A DNA stretch of 64,000 nucleotides from positions 4,588,001 through 4,652,000 of the forward strand of contig NC_065921.1 of the NCBI RefSeq assembly GCF_024586455.1, given 5' to 3'. The position numbers and the translations under genes are program-made. Positions 1 through 12,879 of this stretch are shown here, one piece after another (the stretch's first letter is position 1; each line of letters starts with the position of its first letter). Source of the DNA: Bactrocera neohumeralis. Lineage: Eukaryota > Arthropoda > Insecta > Diptera > Tephritidae. The notes beneath the pieces are model-generated. The model had not been told where the DNA came from. It ran no database searches and worked only from the letters and a program-made list of their open reading frames with translations.

Positions 1-28
1 TATTTTTATATGGTGATAAGTTATAGGA

Positions 29-98
29 ACTGAAATTCATGTTTTTATCCCACCAAACGAGCTTTCAAAGAGGAGTAAGGGCTAACAAGACACAATGG
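29..98 (+). repeat. Dispersed repeat fragment, copy 1
   Basis: About 70 bases resemble 44199-44265 on the same strand. The shared core includes GAGCTTTCAAAG followed a few bases later by AACAAGACA. Neither copy has a convincing reading frame. It may be a scrap of an unidentified mobile element or part of the old duplication seen elsewhere in the window. Confidence 0.45.
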
Positions 99-2418
99 CT
101 GTTGCTGCAGGATCATGCAGTAGAATTATTTGCTTCAAATGTTTTACATAGCTAACGTTATGTTAGAAGATCTTGCAAAATGAGAAGACAAAGCGTAATA
201 AAAGAAACAAGTTTTTATTGCTCTCCATTTAAATTCCTCATTCCCGGTCCTAGAGCTGCTAACTTTTTTTATAACAAACGGTCTCAATTAAGCTGATACC
301 TGCAACTTTTCCTCTCTCACGCAACTTCCTTTAAGTCCCAAGTACAGCCCTAAGGACATGGTACACCTCTTCAACCGCAAAAGTCATTTAAGGCCTTCAT
401 ATTATGCAAAGCAAGCAACAACTTATACAACATGCAACCTTAGGTTCATTCAACATATGCACGTCTTGTTGCAACATTACTTGTCTCCCCACTAAGCACA
501 CAGCCACAACTTTCGAGAAATTTTTCAAAACTGTGCGTGTATGTATGCATTTTAAGGTTGGGCGAAGAGGTGTTATAAAAAACTTTCCCTTACAGTTACT
601 TGGTGTTTTCTGCTTCTCTGGTGTGGCAAATGAGTTAAGTTAATGCATAACATAAGTTTCAGTATTAGTAACTTTTGATCTTCTTAAGTAAAAGCTAAAC
701 AAAATTACAAGTATGCAATGTATGTGGGCAATGTATAACTAGTGAACGGTTTAGGAAAACAAAAACCACTTATAATACAAATATTTAAAAACTCTTATAT
801 GCAGAACGTTCCATGGCAAACTACCTACTTTCACATAAACAAAGTCCTCACTTCACGTGAATAATTTCCAATAGTCCTACCACCTTCATGTGAAAAACGT
901 AATCTGAATAATATCTCAAGATCGAAATAAAGGATTGTGCTTGAAATGAACCTTACGCTGTAATAAGAAGAACTATCAAACATTTTCAGGTGCGAGTAAA
1001 AGTGAACTTTCCATTTATTTCCAACTGTAGGTGTACCTTCAGGTATAATATTAATTTATTAAAAACCCAATTTGTATCCATATTGTGCTTCAATAAATTT
1101 ATATTTGTTATTCCTTTTACTTAAATACAAAAATTAATTCTACATTTTAATGCCCAAATGCGTTTGCTCAAATAATATTAATTCCGCGAAGAGTCGCCAT
1201 GGCGTATGATGAACGTAGGTAGGCCTCCACTCAAAAGCAAATGATGCGAACTAGCAACTGTATTGTGTACGTCAATGGATTTGAGAGTATGACTAACAAC
1301 TCTTTCTACAAATGCACATTCTTTAACACATATACTGGAAGTACTAGTAGTAATATTAGTTAGAATGTACTTAAATCGTACTGGCATAGCTACAGTGCAT
1401 CTAAGAATCTCGCAGCGGCTTCTAACATGAATAAATTTAAGTTATAATTTCTCTTCTATTACCTTCTCATACTGTCCTTATGTGATTAAGTCAATTAGCC
1501 GCCGTGTTACAAACTGAGGAATATTTGCATAATAACCCCATTAAATCAGGTCCTTATCTACTTATCTCAGTCCTCTTCAGCGTCGAGGGAATATGAGTGT
1601 GAGAAACCGTTTGAAAATGGGTTTTCCTTAGGAAATTACTCTAATGCGCTTATCTACTAATTGCAGAGCTACTCATCTGGAAAATTGCTGAGTTAGTTAA
1701 CTGCTTTAAGCGGAAGCTCGTTGTAGGAAACGCATTTTTTTAAAGCAGGCTGTTCCAATGAAATGAACTGGAAATGCCTTATTAGTTCTATTTGCTGGTT
1801 TAAAAGTGGCTTGTGGAAGTGTGGGTTTAGTAAGATAGCAAATGACAAGTGGTATGTATTTAAAAAATAAATAGAAGCACCCAAGGAAGACAGAGTAGTT
1901 GATGCATAAGTGAACGTAGCCAAAGAGCTCGAAGGTCACTGACAGTTAAAAGTACAAATCTAAATGCAGTGCTTTATTACTTAAGTCTTACAACAAATTC
2001 GGCCATTTCATACTTAAGCGCACCGTGCATTTGTATGTGTGCGTGAATACCACAGTCGTAAACAAATGTAAATACTGACCAAATTTTAGTTACAAACGCA
2101 GTTCGCTCGCCTCAGATAGTTTTTTATTCCAGCTTTTGTATTCTTCGCGATTACATAAAGAATATATTTGTTAAAGATGGTAAGTTTTAAATAGACCTTA
2201 TAATTTCTATTTAAATTATGAAGATTTGTTACGGGGTTTTGTTAAGAATGAATGCAGAAAGTGAGCCAATTCATAAAAATCCTTCGCAATAAATTGATCG
2301 AATCAGGTGTTCATATATCACTAGACTCTGCAAGGGCCTGGTATATTTCGGTATAGGACTTTGGCTATATTGTGTGTATCATCTAAAACTAATCAAAATA
2401 GATATAAGGTTATATATA
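99..2418. other. AT-rich non-coding stretch
   Basis: I see no gene here. The open frames are short and have no recognisable domain, and there is no plausible exon with splice signals and biased codons. No transposon ends were recognised. Confidence 0.5.
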
Positions 2419-2779
2419 TTAGGGTGGATCAAAAAAAAAAATTTTTTTCGTTTGGTACCCTAAAAAATAGGTTCCTAGACACCTCTCCAAAAACCTATGA
2501 GTTTCGTCATTCATTATTGTTTTTTGTTCATTGAGTTATAAAATTCATAAGAAATAAAAAAGTTTCCCAAAAATAATCAAACTTCAACCGTTAATATCTT
2601 TTAAACGGTTGAGTTTGCGAAAAAATTGTACCGGACCTTTTTTGTAGAGCATTTAATTCTCTACAAAATCTAAGAAACAAGATATTTTTTCAAGTAGTTG
2701 GAAGCGAGATATAAATTTTTTTATCTGATAATAAAAAAAAAAAATAGAAAACTGTAAGAAGGAGGACCTTCCCGTTACA
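2419..2779 (-). mobile_element. TAGGGTG-type inverted-repeat element, truncated copy
   Basis: The segment opens with TTAGGGTGGATCAAAA and runs through the same internal phrases as the element at 21940-22404: GGTTCCTAGACACCTCT, a phrase with ATTGAGTTATAAAATT, TTAATATCTTTTAAACGGTT, CAAGTAGTTGGAAGCGAGAT, and AGGACCTTCCCGTTACA. It lies in the opposite orientation to that copy. It stops just before the second terminal repeat, where an unrelated dispersed repeat begins at about 2825. There is no coding capacity, so it is a non-autonomous (MITE-like) element. Confidence 0.85.
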
Positions 2780-2824
2780 CTCAGACAAAAATATATAAAA
2801 TTGGGTCGATACTAAGGTCCAGAA

Positions 2825-2905
2825 GAATTTTCCCCGTCTTTGATCTTTGCAAGTAGCAAGAGTATAAAATGTTCGGTTTCATCCGAACTTAGCCCTTCTT
2901 ATCTG
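2825..2905 (-). repeat. Fly dispersed repeat end (CCGAAC hairpin type)
   Basis: Read on the minus strand this contains AAGGGCTAAGTTCGG, then CCGAACATTTTATACTCTTG, matching 44352-44400 on the plus strand. The GTTCGG/CCGAAC pair can form a six-base stem. I recognise this from general knowledge of fly genomes as a very common dispersed repeat, but cannot assign a family. It abuts the truncated TAGGGTG element. Confidence 0.7.
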
Positions 2906-4022
2906 TTAGAGAAATTTTTGAAGATTTTCTCATTTAACGCAATAGCATCCTTTTTCGAAGAAGAGAAGAGAAGAAGAGCAGGTTCCACAGTAACACCCGT
3001 ACAAGTTGAAGTTATTGTGCTTGCTTTTGCGAATTGGCAAGGGTCGTCGCAACACTATCCGAACTATAACGTTTTATAGCAATTCGTGCTTGTACAGCTT
3101 TGCACAAATGTGAACAGATGTTTAGGCTTACATTGCACATGCGAGCATTAAATTGCCGTTTCATTTGCAAGCGTGTGAGTTCAATGCACTTGTCACTCAC
3201 GCATGTGGGCATCCTGAATCAGGTATTAAAATGTGGTCGCTGACGGGTTTTAGTGCAGTATGTTGGGCATGTTATTGTTATTGCTCTGCAACGCTATGTT
3301 ATGGCATGCATGGTTAAGCCTCAAATTGCCGCTCTAAATACGCAAAAACCTCGTGAGGTAAACATTTATATTTAAGGAAATGCGCGGTTGAATGACACTG
3401 TCAAATACTTAGGACCAGAGAGCGAGTAAAGGAGGTTTCCACTTCTATAAAGCATTAAAAATTCTTATCAACATTTTAGTTCAGTAATGGATATCAAATC
3501 TGTGCGAGTAAATAGAGCCATTCTAAGTAGCAGTTCAACATTGACCCATCCTTTTCAGTGCTCATCAGAAATAAGCAGCATCTAAGTAAATTGGTTTTGA
3601 GAGGTCATTTATTTCTAAAAGTTAAAAACGTAGGTAGTCATGTAATTGGCTAAATTTTGCAACACCACGACAGGCATTGCTATTTATGTATGTACTGGCT
3701 ATCCAATGGTGTTGAACTATGGAACTGAATCCCAAGGGATTGGATTTATTACAAACAACTTTGAGTTGATTCATATTTGATTAAATTTTACAGGCTTTCA
3801 AGGACCATTTGCATCGCAATTGTACTCTCGAATGAAATATATTAATATTTATATTTTTGTGAAACGTATACAATTTGCGATATATGTATATGTAGTTATA
3901 AAAGTATTTTTATATGCACAAATTTCGAGGTATAATTACAATGTAAAAGAAAAGCTACTGAAAAATTTAAAGTACTGAAATATCCCTCAACTTATTGCTG
4001 TCTGTAGGCACATGAGTTAAAT
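2906..4022. other. Non-coding stretch, nothing recognised
   Basis: The DNA has mixed composition with no supported gene. The part at 2940-3330 is less AT-rich than its surroundings, but its frames carry no domain I know. Confidence 0.45.
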
Positions 4023-4215
4023 ACAGGGTGTTCCAAAATTAACTAAATATTTGAACTTGCGCTCTCTTCACATTTGACGAAATTAAAAAAGGTTGAAAGA
4101 AATTTTCAAACGGCGGCCTACAAGCTTTCATTATTTTTAAAATAAAGGGCTTTCCAATAAGAGTGATATGATTTCCTTTCAAAAAAGATCACATTTGTTG
4201 TCAAGGAAACGTAAA
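4023..4215. mobile_element. Possible DNA-transposon relic with mariner-like end
   Basis: CAGGGTGTTCCAAAATTAAC at 4024 resembles terminal repeats of Tc1/mariner-type elements. GGCTTTCCAATAAGAGTGAT at about 4148 looks like the end of another. No transposase fragment is readable, so this call rests only on terminal-repeat style. Confidence 0.35.
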
Positions 4216-4589
4216 TGCTTTTTATTTATAGCGAAGCACAATCGATATAATTAGCTTCTGAATATAACACCATTCAAATGGCCTCAACGACTTCTTTTTA
4301 GGAATTGAAATCGATGAACCCAATATAATATTGTTCAACTGAAAATAATTTTATTACTGATCATTATAGTAATTAAATGCCTACATGTAATGTTTAATAT
4401 GAAGATGCTAATTTATCCTTTTAAATAAACAAATTTTGTGAGTAAATGTACCCTTTTGCAAATCATATACAAATGAAAATATACAAAAACTCTGTCACAA
4501 AATACTTGTAGTAATAAAAGGTTATATTACTGCAAACTGATGAACAGAATATTTTATAAATCAATGTTAATAGCCTTCGCATTATTGTA

Positions 4590-5400
4590 TTGCTTTCCAG
4601 GTGGCAAATTAATGTGCGAATAGCATCGAAAAAATAACAACTAATTCACAGTGACAACAACAAAGCCAAATATCAAGCGTCAACAAAATGAAAGTAATTG
4701 ACAACTAAATCTTTCATAAGGCCATAATATTTGTTAGTGTTGATATAAATAACGTCACGCTGGCAACTAACAACACCAATTATTTATTGTAGTGAATAAG
4801 TATGTGTGCTTCCACATAAATTTCCTAGATCTCTAGAATAAGCAACAGTTATAAATACATATGTGCAAAAAGAACAATAAAATAAAACATGTCTTGGCGA
4901 TTATGGAGGACGGAGAATAGTCTCCATGTACGAAAGTGCTGCTACAAATACATACATATATACGTGAAGTTCATTACATAAATGTGTATAATAATCGGTA
5001 AGCATATTTATCAACATTCTAAGCGAATGTTCACACTTGAACAGATAGACAATGCGGGTCACTGCTTGCCTTGACCCGTAACGCACCGTGGGTGGTCAAG
5101 GGTAAGCGAGCGGCACATGTCACGCTTGTGAATTTATTGTATTTTAATAGATAATCGCAACATGTTGATGAAGTGAAAATAAATTATGGAGGACGTATGT
5201 GTGCGTGTATGAAATGTAATAATTTACTTTTATTAAATGTGCTTCTGTTGTTATTTCCCCACTCTCAATGCTTTGGTTAAGTGGTTTCAAAGTATAAGTA
5301 GTCAAGGGGGAACGTAAATCAAAGATGCCGTGATTAACACTATAAATAAGAAACATATGCCGCTCAACAGTTTAATATTGTTATTATGGGAGTAAATACA
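4590..5400 (-). repeat. Old inverted duplication, partner of 42300-42985
   Basis: The reverse complement of this segment aligns by eye over several hundred bases to 42300-42985. It shares the order of many short phrases, such as ATTTAGTTG near 4700/42880 and TGCGATTATC near 5153/42475. The bases at 5073-5097 are identical over 25 positions to the reverse complement of 42527-42551. The remainder is clearly diverged, and neither copy is coding. It could be an ancient inverted segmental duplication or a large unnamed repeat. Confidence 0.75.
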
Positions 5401-6241
5401 GAAGAGTATATTACTATAACTATTGCTACTTCTAACTTACAGCAAAACCACATTAGTCATTCATCTCGTCCTTGACAACATCCAATGAAATCGGCTGCAA
5501 ATGTATGATGTCAAAATTGATATTACAACCGTCCGTAACCGCTAAATTGACAAGACACATCCTGCACACTATAAAAGGCATAATTTTGGTTAACTTCTGA
5601 ACAGGGAAGCGTTGATAGCCTTTGTGAGGCATTTAAATCGGCTTTGTCAACTTTAATATTCATCTACTTATTGTAATTTCTCCATATATGATCTGATAAG
5701 CAGGTTGCCATATATATATTTCGGCTCAATAATGTAAATTGCACCGCGATCGTATTTTTTCCCTTTTTTACACCAACCCAATTTTTTGAGGGGTTGTCAA
5801 ATTGTGGGGATCCCAAAGAGAACAAACCTTTTTCGGCCCGGTGTTCATGCAATATCGAATGGCGGAGAAATGCAAGGCATTACACCATCGAAGTTTTCCA
5901 CAAGGCGGACGACCCTTTACGGATTCTCTTTGACGGGTCCCACGATTGAATTCTTTTTACCAGTTTTCATGGTTTCACTATAGGGTGGTACTTCAAGCCA
6001 TACAAAAATTTTTGTTCATCGATGCACTCTTGTCGGTAACCCACGCGAAAGTTGTGAAAAATGATCCAAAAAATTTTCAAGTTAATTTAGGCCCAATGAA
6101 TTTTTTAAATTCCCTAAATAAACAATTCAGATTAAATGAAAAACGTTCTTATTTTGCTAAAAACAAAATTTCAATGGGAAAAGTCAGATTTCACCCAACA
6201 CTTAGTGGCCCCAGGCCAAAAAAATATACAAAACCCCCGAC
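5401..6241. other. Non-coding; doubtful sequence quality next to gap
   Basis: No gene is supported. From about 5750 to the gap the sequence shows unusual runs of one base (AATTTTTTGAGGGG, CAAAACCCCC and similar) that look like low-quality read ends. An open frame at 5946-6413 crosses the N gap and is therefore not evidence of a gene. Confidence 0.5.
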
Positions 6242-6341
6242 NNNNNNNNNNNNNNNNNNNNNNNNNNNNNNNNNNNNNNNNNNNNNNNNNNNNNNNNNNN
6301 NNNNNNNNNNNNNNNNNNNNNNNNNNNNNNNNNNNNNNNNN
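6242..6341. other. Assembly gap (100 N)
   Basis: Exactly 100 N, the conventional placeholder for a gap of unknown length. Confidence 0.99.
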
Positions 6342-6409
6342 TATGAAAGCAGCAGTACCTTTTATAATACCCTTTTGAAAGAAAAAAACTTACAAGACAA
6401 TAATTCGGT

Positions 6410-6840
6410 TTGAATCGGTGAGTTTATAAAACAGCTATATACTATAGTGGTCCGATTTGCATAATATGTGTGAAAGTTATTGAGTTTTTTGGACAATAAT
6501 TCATGCCAAGTTTCGTGAAGATAATTTAACAAATAAGAATGTGTTCGATAAAAGACTTTTGAATTTGATTTGGATAGGTACGTTTGTATGGTAGCTATAT
6601 GTTGTAGTAGTTCGATATCGGCGTTTTCAACAAATTAGTAATTTCAGGGGGAAAGAATTTTGGCGCAATTTTCAAAGATTTTTCTTAAAAGCTATAGACT
6701 CGTTCGTATATATAACGACGTACAGACAGACTTGGCTAAATCGTCATGCTATTTATATGTATAATTTGCAGTCTTTGAAATTTTCTTCCAGGTGTCACAA
6801 ACTTTTTGGTAAACTTAAGATAATCGCCTCAGGGTATAAG
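6410..6840 (+). repeat. Fly dispersed repeat (AGTGGTCCGAT type)
   Basis: The phrases CAGCTATATACTATAGTGGT, CATGCCAAGTTTCGTGAAGA, TTCGATATCGGCG and ACGTACAGACAGACTTGGC are hallmarks of a dispersed repeat common in fly genomes. Another fragment of the same kind lies at 31180-31510. It has no coding capacity, and the border with the preceding gap is not resolved. Confidence 0.7.
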
Positions 6841-7009
6841 GAGATTGTAAGTGCATTAATGTGTTTGGGCTCAATTTCTCAAAATAAAGTCAAGTGCAGT
6901 GGAATGAAATAGTAGTAGGGAGTAGTTTCTCAAAAAAGCTTCGTCTCTCTCATATATAGTTCCTAATCTTACAAACTCTAAAATAATAATATATTAAGAC
7001 GAATGCTAT

Positions 7010-7985
7010 TTTCATAAGCAAACTAACCTGAAACAATGCTTTACAAACTTTATATACACATAATAAAAATTTACATGAACATTGTATACAGGCAACAGAA
7101 ATTCTGGCAGCTGCAATAAATAAGTCACATAAAATATAAAGCTAATAACTTAAAAGGCTTAGAAAGCAAAAGTGACGCACAAAAAACAACAGACACAAGA
7201 ATTTAGGTAAACAGCAAGCAAAAGAAAAAAAGGCGAGCAAAGTGGAATACTTTAATGAAATGACAAATTGGCGCCTAAGCATATGCTACCGTTTCTGAGA
7301 TTGTTTGGACCAATGAGCAGAAATTTAAGCTTTTGTTTCACTTATGTTGTTGAATATGTTTTTTCAAAGAGTGCCTTTTTTGTTGATTTGTTGATTGAGA
7401 AACAAAATGTACATAAAATCTTCACGAATATTGTATTTTTTTTTAGAAAATTTCACGGCTGTCGGCTGTCGGCTATCGGCTATTCGTACTTTTGTCACAA
7501 AAAATCACAATAAGTTCCCCTAAATAATAGTCACTTCACTTTTGTTCAGCAGAAAATATCGATTGGCAGTTCGCCATTCTAATGACCATAATTTGGAGGA
7601 AATAGCCTGCACAGATGGAGTATCCACAAATTGAATAACAATTTTCTTTTGTTTGCGTAAAAAACAGGCCAGAAACATATGAGCACTGATATGTTGCACT
7701 GACAATTCAAAACAGAAACTGAAATTCAATCATTTTGAAAGGAATTCAGAACACCAACAAACAATGCACAGTTCCGCCCATCAGAACTCAGTCAACTGAC
7801 CCTCAGTTAAAGCAACAATGGCAAAATAACACCACAGGCAAACACAAACTGCAGGCTTAGGCATACACAATATAGTATATATTACATATTTGTATTTTTT
7901 CATTTGCTCGCATGTGAAGCTTTCTCTGCTATGTTTATAAAAGGATAACTGTGTGCAAGCCTACGATAATAAAGGAATCTGATTT
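7010..7985 (+). repeat. Old direct duplication, partner of 26620-27195
   Basis: The segment is colinear by eye with 26620-27195. Anchors include CATAAAATATAAA with AATAACTTAAAA and GCTTAG (7127/26630), TTCAAAACAG with GAAATTCAATCA (about 7700/26910), TTCCGCCCAT (about 7773/26960) and TGCAAGCCTA (about 7955/27167). Long gaps separate the anchors. There is no coding signal in either copy. Confidence 0.65.
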
Positions 7986-8814
7986 GAACATATGGGTATT
8001 TGCTACCACCCCCAGTGCAACTGAAGCTGCAGAATTTGTACAGGATTATTTATTTAGGTTGACGCCCTGATAACCCGGAAGAAATGATATACAAGTACAA
8101 CTGTTATAAATCGAACTTCGAATAGGTCGAACAATACTGACAACATAACAGAAGTTAATGATTGTACTATTTAATAGCGTTGAACAAATGTTCCATTACA
8201 CGCTTTAAGAATGTTCCATTTTTTAAATGATAAAAGAACAAAAAGAAGGCACTCTGCTAAAAATTAGCTATTACATTTTAAAAGTGATGAATAAAAATTC
8301 AACTGCAGCCGCCACTTTTACGTTTTAAGTGGATACATAGAAAATGCTGTACTTTTGATTGATTAGAACAATTGAGCCTGAAGATAAGTTAAGAACAGAA
8401 CACAACTTTGACAACCCGAGCAAAGGGCAACATAAATGCAACATTTGTGTAAGAAAACAAAAAACATCTTGAAAGGGATAGTTGAAGTGCTATTAGGGAA
8501 CTAAATTAATTCAAAGGCTTAAGATTTACAGTCGTAATAATGACGAATATTCTATCAAGGCGGCATAAAATCTCAATATACATATGTACATATAACCAAG
8601 TTAGGGGCACCTACTTTTTTCATGATATTTGGAGAGCAAATCTTTCTAGTCAGTTCAAAATTGTAGGCTTGGGCAATTGAAACACTTCAAACTATCGGGT
8701 AAGATATATATAGGTGGTATATATATATATATAAAAGAATAAGAACATTACTAAATAGTGAAGCCTAACCTATAATTAAATTCTAACTTCCGTTATTGTA
8801 AAAAAATATTTATA
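7986..8814. other. Non-coding, with an AT microsatellite
   Basis: No gene is seen. A (TA)n tract lies at about 8718-8733. Confidence 0.5.
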
Positions 8815-9240
8815 ACTTCTTGTTTAATGCACTACCCACAGTCTTAACAACCAACTTTCATTCCATATTTTGACTTTCATTCCAAATTTTGACCGCATAA
8901 ACAGACTTGCAACACGATCCAGCTTACTCAGGTACCCATGTTTATTCCTTCTATGTTTAAATTACAACAACATGTGCAATATAAGACGTCACCGATAATA
9001 TTCTCGGCGTTCCAACAAATCGCGCGGTATTGCAACAACAGCTAGAATGTTTTACAGCGTGAAATCTGGTTGTTAGTATGCATAAGTGGCATTTCGGTAG
9101 CGAAGACACGCGTGTTAATAAAGCAACAATATTACGGTCTCCGTTTTAGTTTTACACGAAAACCTTGCAACCACAGAGACAAGTGCACTGAAATCGGCAC
9201 TTAAGCAAAGCTTGTGTGTATAAGCGTTTCTGGAAGTAGA
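8815..9240 (+). repeat. Old direct duplication, partner of 48745-49150
   Basis: The segment aligns with 48745-49150. Shared phrases include GTACCCATGTT, GACGTCACCGA, AATATTC and TTGCAACAACAGC, and 24 identical bases occur at 9079-9102 and 49047-49070. It is non-coding in both places: the open frames differ and are not conserved. A shorter third match to part of this block lies at 27505-27545. Confidence 0.75.
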
Positions 9241-12034
9241 GTGTGCCGTTTGCGCCCCGTCATGTATTACAATATTACCACAGCCTTTTCCACTTTTAAT
9301 TATTCATTACCACAGCAATTTTCCTGCTTAGAACCTCTTAGGGCTGCGCCGTGTGTGAATTAGCTTTCGCGCAACCCACGTCTGCCTTGTTGGTGAGCTA
9401 ATTTGCGCGTGAATGCGAGAAGGATGACATGAATTACTAAACTAAGTGTGTAAAAGGCAAGGTGTGTAGCATTGCATCCAAAATTTTATTTTTGCTTAGA
9501 TCCATAGCCGGGGTCCTTTTGTTTAACCAGGTTATTAAAATGTTTCCGAAAATAGTGGAGATAGTGCTTAAAATAAAAAAATTATCTGCTTCGTTATTAT
9601 TATCCGTCTACATCTACAACGCAACTTACAGCAAAGAGCACGGTAGTAAGATTTCAGAGTTAGAATCGTTTTTCCGCATCTGTATGGCTTTTTTCTTTAC
9701 TTCAATTAAGTTTCAATTGCATACCAGCGAGACGCCCACTTCGTCCGCGTCAACGCATATATACTTCGTGGGCTCTTTGAGGAGTCGGTGAGAACAGCTC
9801 AACATGTTTAAGAAAGTGTCGGTCTGCAATTTGTACACAAAAATATTAACGTCCTTTATTAAGCAGCAGTTATGGTATTTTTTTCTAGCACTCAGACATA
9901 TATTCTTATGTATATAAGCGAAACCAACAGAACTGTTTTTACTCACTCACCTTGCAGCGAGCCGAAAAAAGAACGATAAAGCCGAAATTTACTGAGCTTT
10001 GTTGGTAAATTTTAATGTATTCGCAGTATTTTAAGTCTTTTTATGTTACCACGCGGTGGCAAGTGTGCTTTTACTGACTCAAACGTGTTGTAAAATAGCC
10101 TAAAGAAGGATTTTTTGAATAGCTATCGGTAGACGAATTTTTAATACGGCAATTATTTATATACATTTTTAAATAAATTTAATACAACTTAAAGATAATT
10201 TTGTACTTAGGTCGGCATTAGCTTCTACAAACAGAAAATGTACTTCAAGTGGGCATCCAGTAATACACTTGACATTTCAGACACATAATATTTTAGATAA
10301 CTTAGAATCATGTATGTATTTATTACATATTACAAATTAAGTCTTCTTAAAAATAATAGGAATCCTTTGAAATTAATATAATTTTAGTGGTTCGTAAATT
10401 GAATTTCACTCTACATAAATGTATACCGTATTTTTATGAAAGCAATGTATCAAATTCATAATCTGTGTTATAATGAGCCATCTAAATGCTTAATACTAAA
10501 TACATAATGCTCCGTCAATCAGAATTTTTAGTAATACAATATCAGGATGATACTAAATCCTCATACGTCACCAGTGGCACGAAAATTTATTTCGCCGACA
10601 AGTTCATAAATTTCAAATTTAAATTAAATTCCAATAAATAAAGAGAACAGATTTACTCCCAACAGCTTTTCATTTTTTACTCACACTATTGTTTGTAGTC
10701 TGCTCGCCAAAATTTTACTTTGCGGTTCATTTTTAATTTACTTGTGAATAATCGTAAACATTTTTTGCATTTACTGATGCATATCCTTATATGTACGTAT
10801 ATTATAGCCTTAAACGCAAAAAGTTTATTTTTCAAGTTGGCTGCGAACTTTTCTTTATTTGACGTTAAAGTGGTTGAAGGTCATGTAGCATTGTTCTTCT
10901 GTTCTTCAGCAAGGAAGATCAAACATTTTCATGCTACTTATTTGTATGTGTGATTAAAACAAATAAAATTTCAAATAACATTAACAAAGTTTAAAATTTA
11001 TGAGAGCTAAATTATACGCATTGGATGTATACATATATACACTTGAAGGAACAAATTTTTTCGTAAGGGTATGACTGTACATATTTTATACCCAAAGAAT
11101 AGAATATTTGCTTACTTATTACATTGTTTTAAGGTTATAATATGTCACCGGTAGTTAACGAGTGACTTTAAGTTTTGAGTGTAGATGAGGTGCAAGACTT
11201 ATTTCATAGTAGTATATTAACCTGCGAATATGGCATAATCCATACCTTGCTAGGTTGGTAACTGTAAGATGATAAAATTTCAGGAACACATGTCTTACTG
11301 CCTGTGTGAATAGTGCACCAGACTAATGATTAAGTGAGTCTCAACTCATCCTGAGTAACAACCACGTTAATCAGATCACAAACTTATGTATAGTAAGTAA
11401 ATGAGCAAGTATATAATATTATGTGCTCTCAAGTGTAATTCGACAGCAGCAGACTTACCATGTTTGCATATGTGATTAAAGTTTTGGTGATGTACATCTG
11501 AGACTTGATTTGTCTTAGTTTTGACTTGTTTGAGATTTAATATTTTTCCGATTTACACAGGACAAGTGCAATTAAAGATCGCTAAACATTTTCATTCTCA
11601 AAAGGCATAATCATTTATATTGTTAAAAAAATGTGAAAGAAACATTTTTGAAGATTTTAAAAAAGTTTTCATCCAGACAGTATGGAATATTTCGTTTTTG
11701 TATTAAAAAATAGAGTGTCCACTTAATTGACTCATAAACTCATACCATTGTAAAACAGGAATAACATAAAATGAAGAATAAAAACGAGAAAAGGTTATGA
11801 TAACATTTCAATATATCTATTTACTTCGTCCAGTTTTCCCTCTTATTATTACTTCAGATTACAGAAAAAAGTTTACATCAAGTTTACTATTATTTTATGC
11901 AGCAACAAAGAGTGTTGGGCACTAGTATGAAAACTTTCAAAAGTACACAAAAAGAACTTAAAACTTTACTAAGTAAATTTAAAACCATATTCCCATAAAA
12001 AGGGTTTTTATCGGAACTTAAATCAGTTTGTATG
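9241..12034. other. AT-rich non-coding stretch
   Basis: I see no exon, RNA gene or transposon end. The longest open frame (9462-9791, plus) has no recognisable domain and is interpreted as chance. Confidence 0.45.
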
Positions 12035-12180
12035 CCAATTTGATGACAGAAAATTCTATTGATGGAAGCCTTTCATGGCGTAAGCATTCCAGAACAAAGC
12101 ATAAGCCGGAAACCAATTCTTACGCTTTAGGATTTTTACGTTTTAAGATTACAAACAAACATGTGTTGCGTGCTTAAAAA
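12035..12180 (+). repeat. Old direct duplication, partner of 52845-52990
   Basis: AAATTCTATTGATGGAA, then TCATGGC, then CATAAGCCGGAA recur in the same order at 52845-52910. The similarity continues with gaps. It appears to belong to the same duplicated block as 12880-13145. Confidence 0.6.
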
Positions 12181-12879
12181 GGATTCTTGCTAAAGCCGTA
12201 TGGCTGGCTGCCCATCTGAATTTTATGACCGCACTTAAGCAAAAATCAGACAAACACAAAGGGCTCACACGTGCAGGCACACTTGGTTAGAAATAATGTA
12301 TATGAGTATGTAAGAAATTGCCATAGCTGTGATCCCTTGACCTTTAATGCAGACTATTGCCTATGAATGATTTTTGATATATGTGGAAGGTATTGAAAGA
12401 TTTCAATTTGGCACTAGTAGGAATTAGGATTTTAGAGAGGTAACAGAGTTAGAATGGAAAATAAATTGGATTATTATAGCGTTTCTTTGTCATTATATCC
12501 GGAAACAGTGTTCATTGTTATGTCATGCCTTTTCATAGCTACTGACGTAAAACTTTTGAAGTTATTTATTTGGAATGTCTTTCGGCGTTGATGGAAGTCA
12601 TGGTTTTGAAGCATAAAGAATATTGCATACTTATCAATGAACGGAAATATTATTTAATATTTTAATGACCAGGTGTAAGCAACAACGTCTATTAAAAAAT
12701 TGCATGATACTTATTTAAGTTGTAAAGCTTATTAGTAGCGGTAATAAATGCTTAAAATGTTACTTAATATTTAAGCCACAAATTTTACACAAATAATAAA
12801 TTTAACATTCTCAAATATTACTCATAAATTTTATCAACTATACGAACAAACGATTTCGTCAAAGACCAAATGATATTAC
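12181..12879. other. Non-coding, nothing recognised
   Basis: The DNA is AT-rich with no supported feature. It lies between two segments of the duplicated block. Confidence 0.45.

Noticed and set aside
5946..6413. The 155-codon frame crossing the first gap
   Set aside because: It depends on 100 placeholder N and on low-quality flanking sequence.
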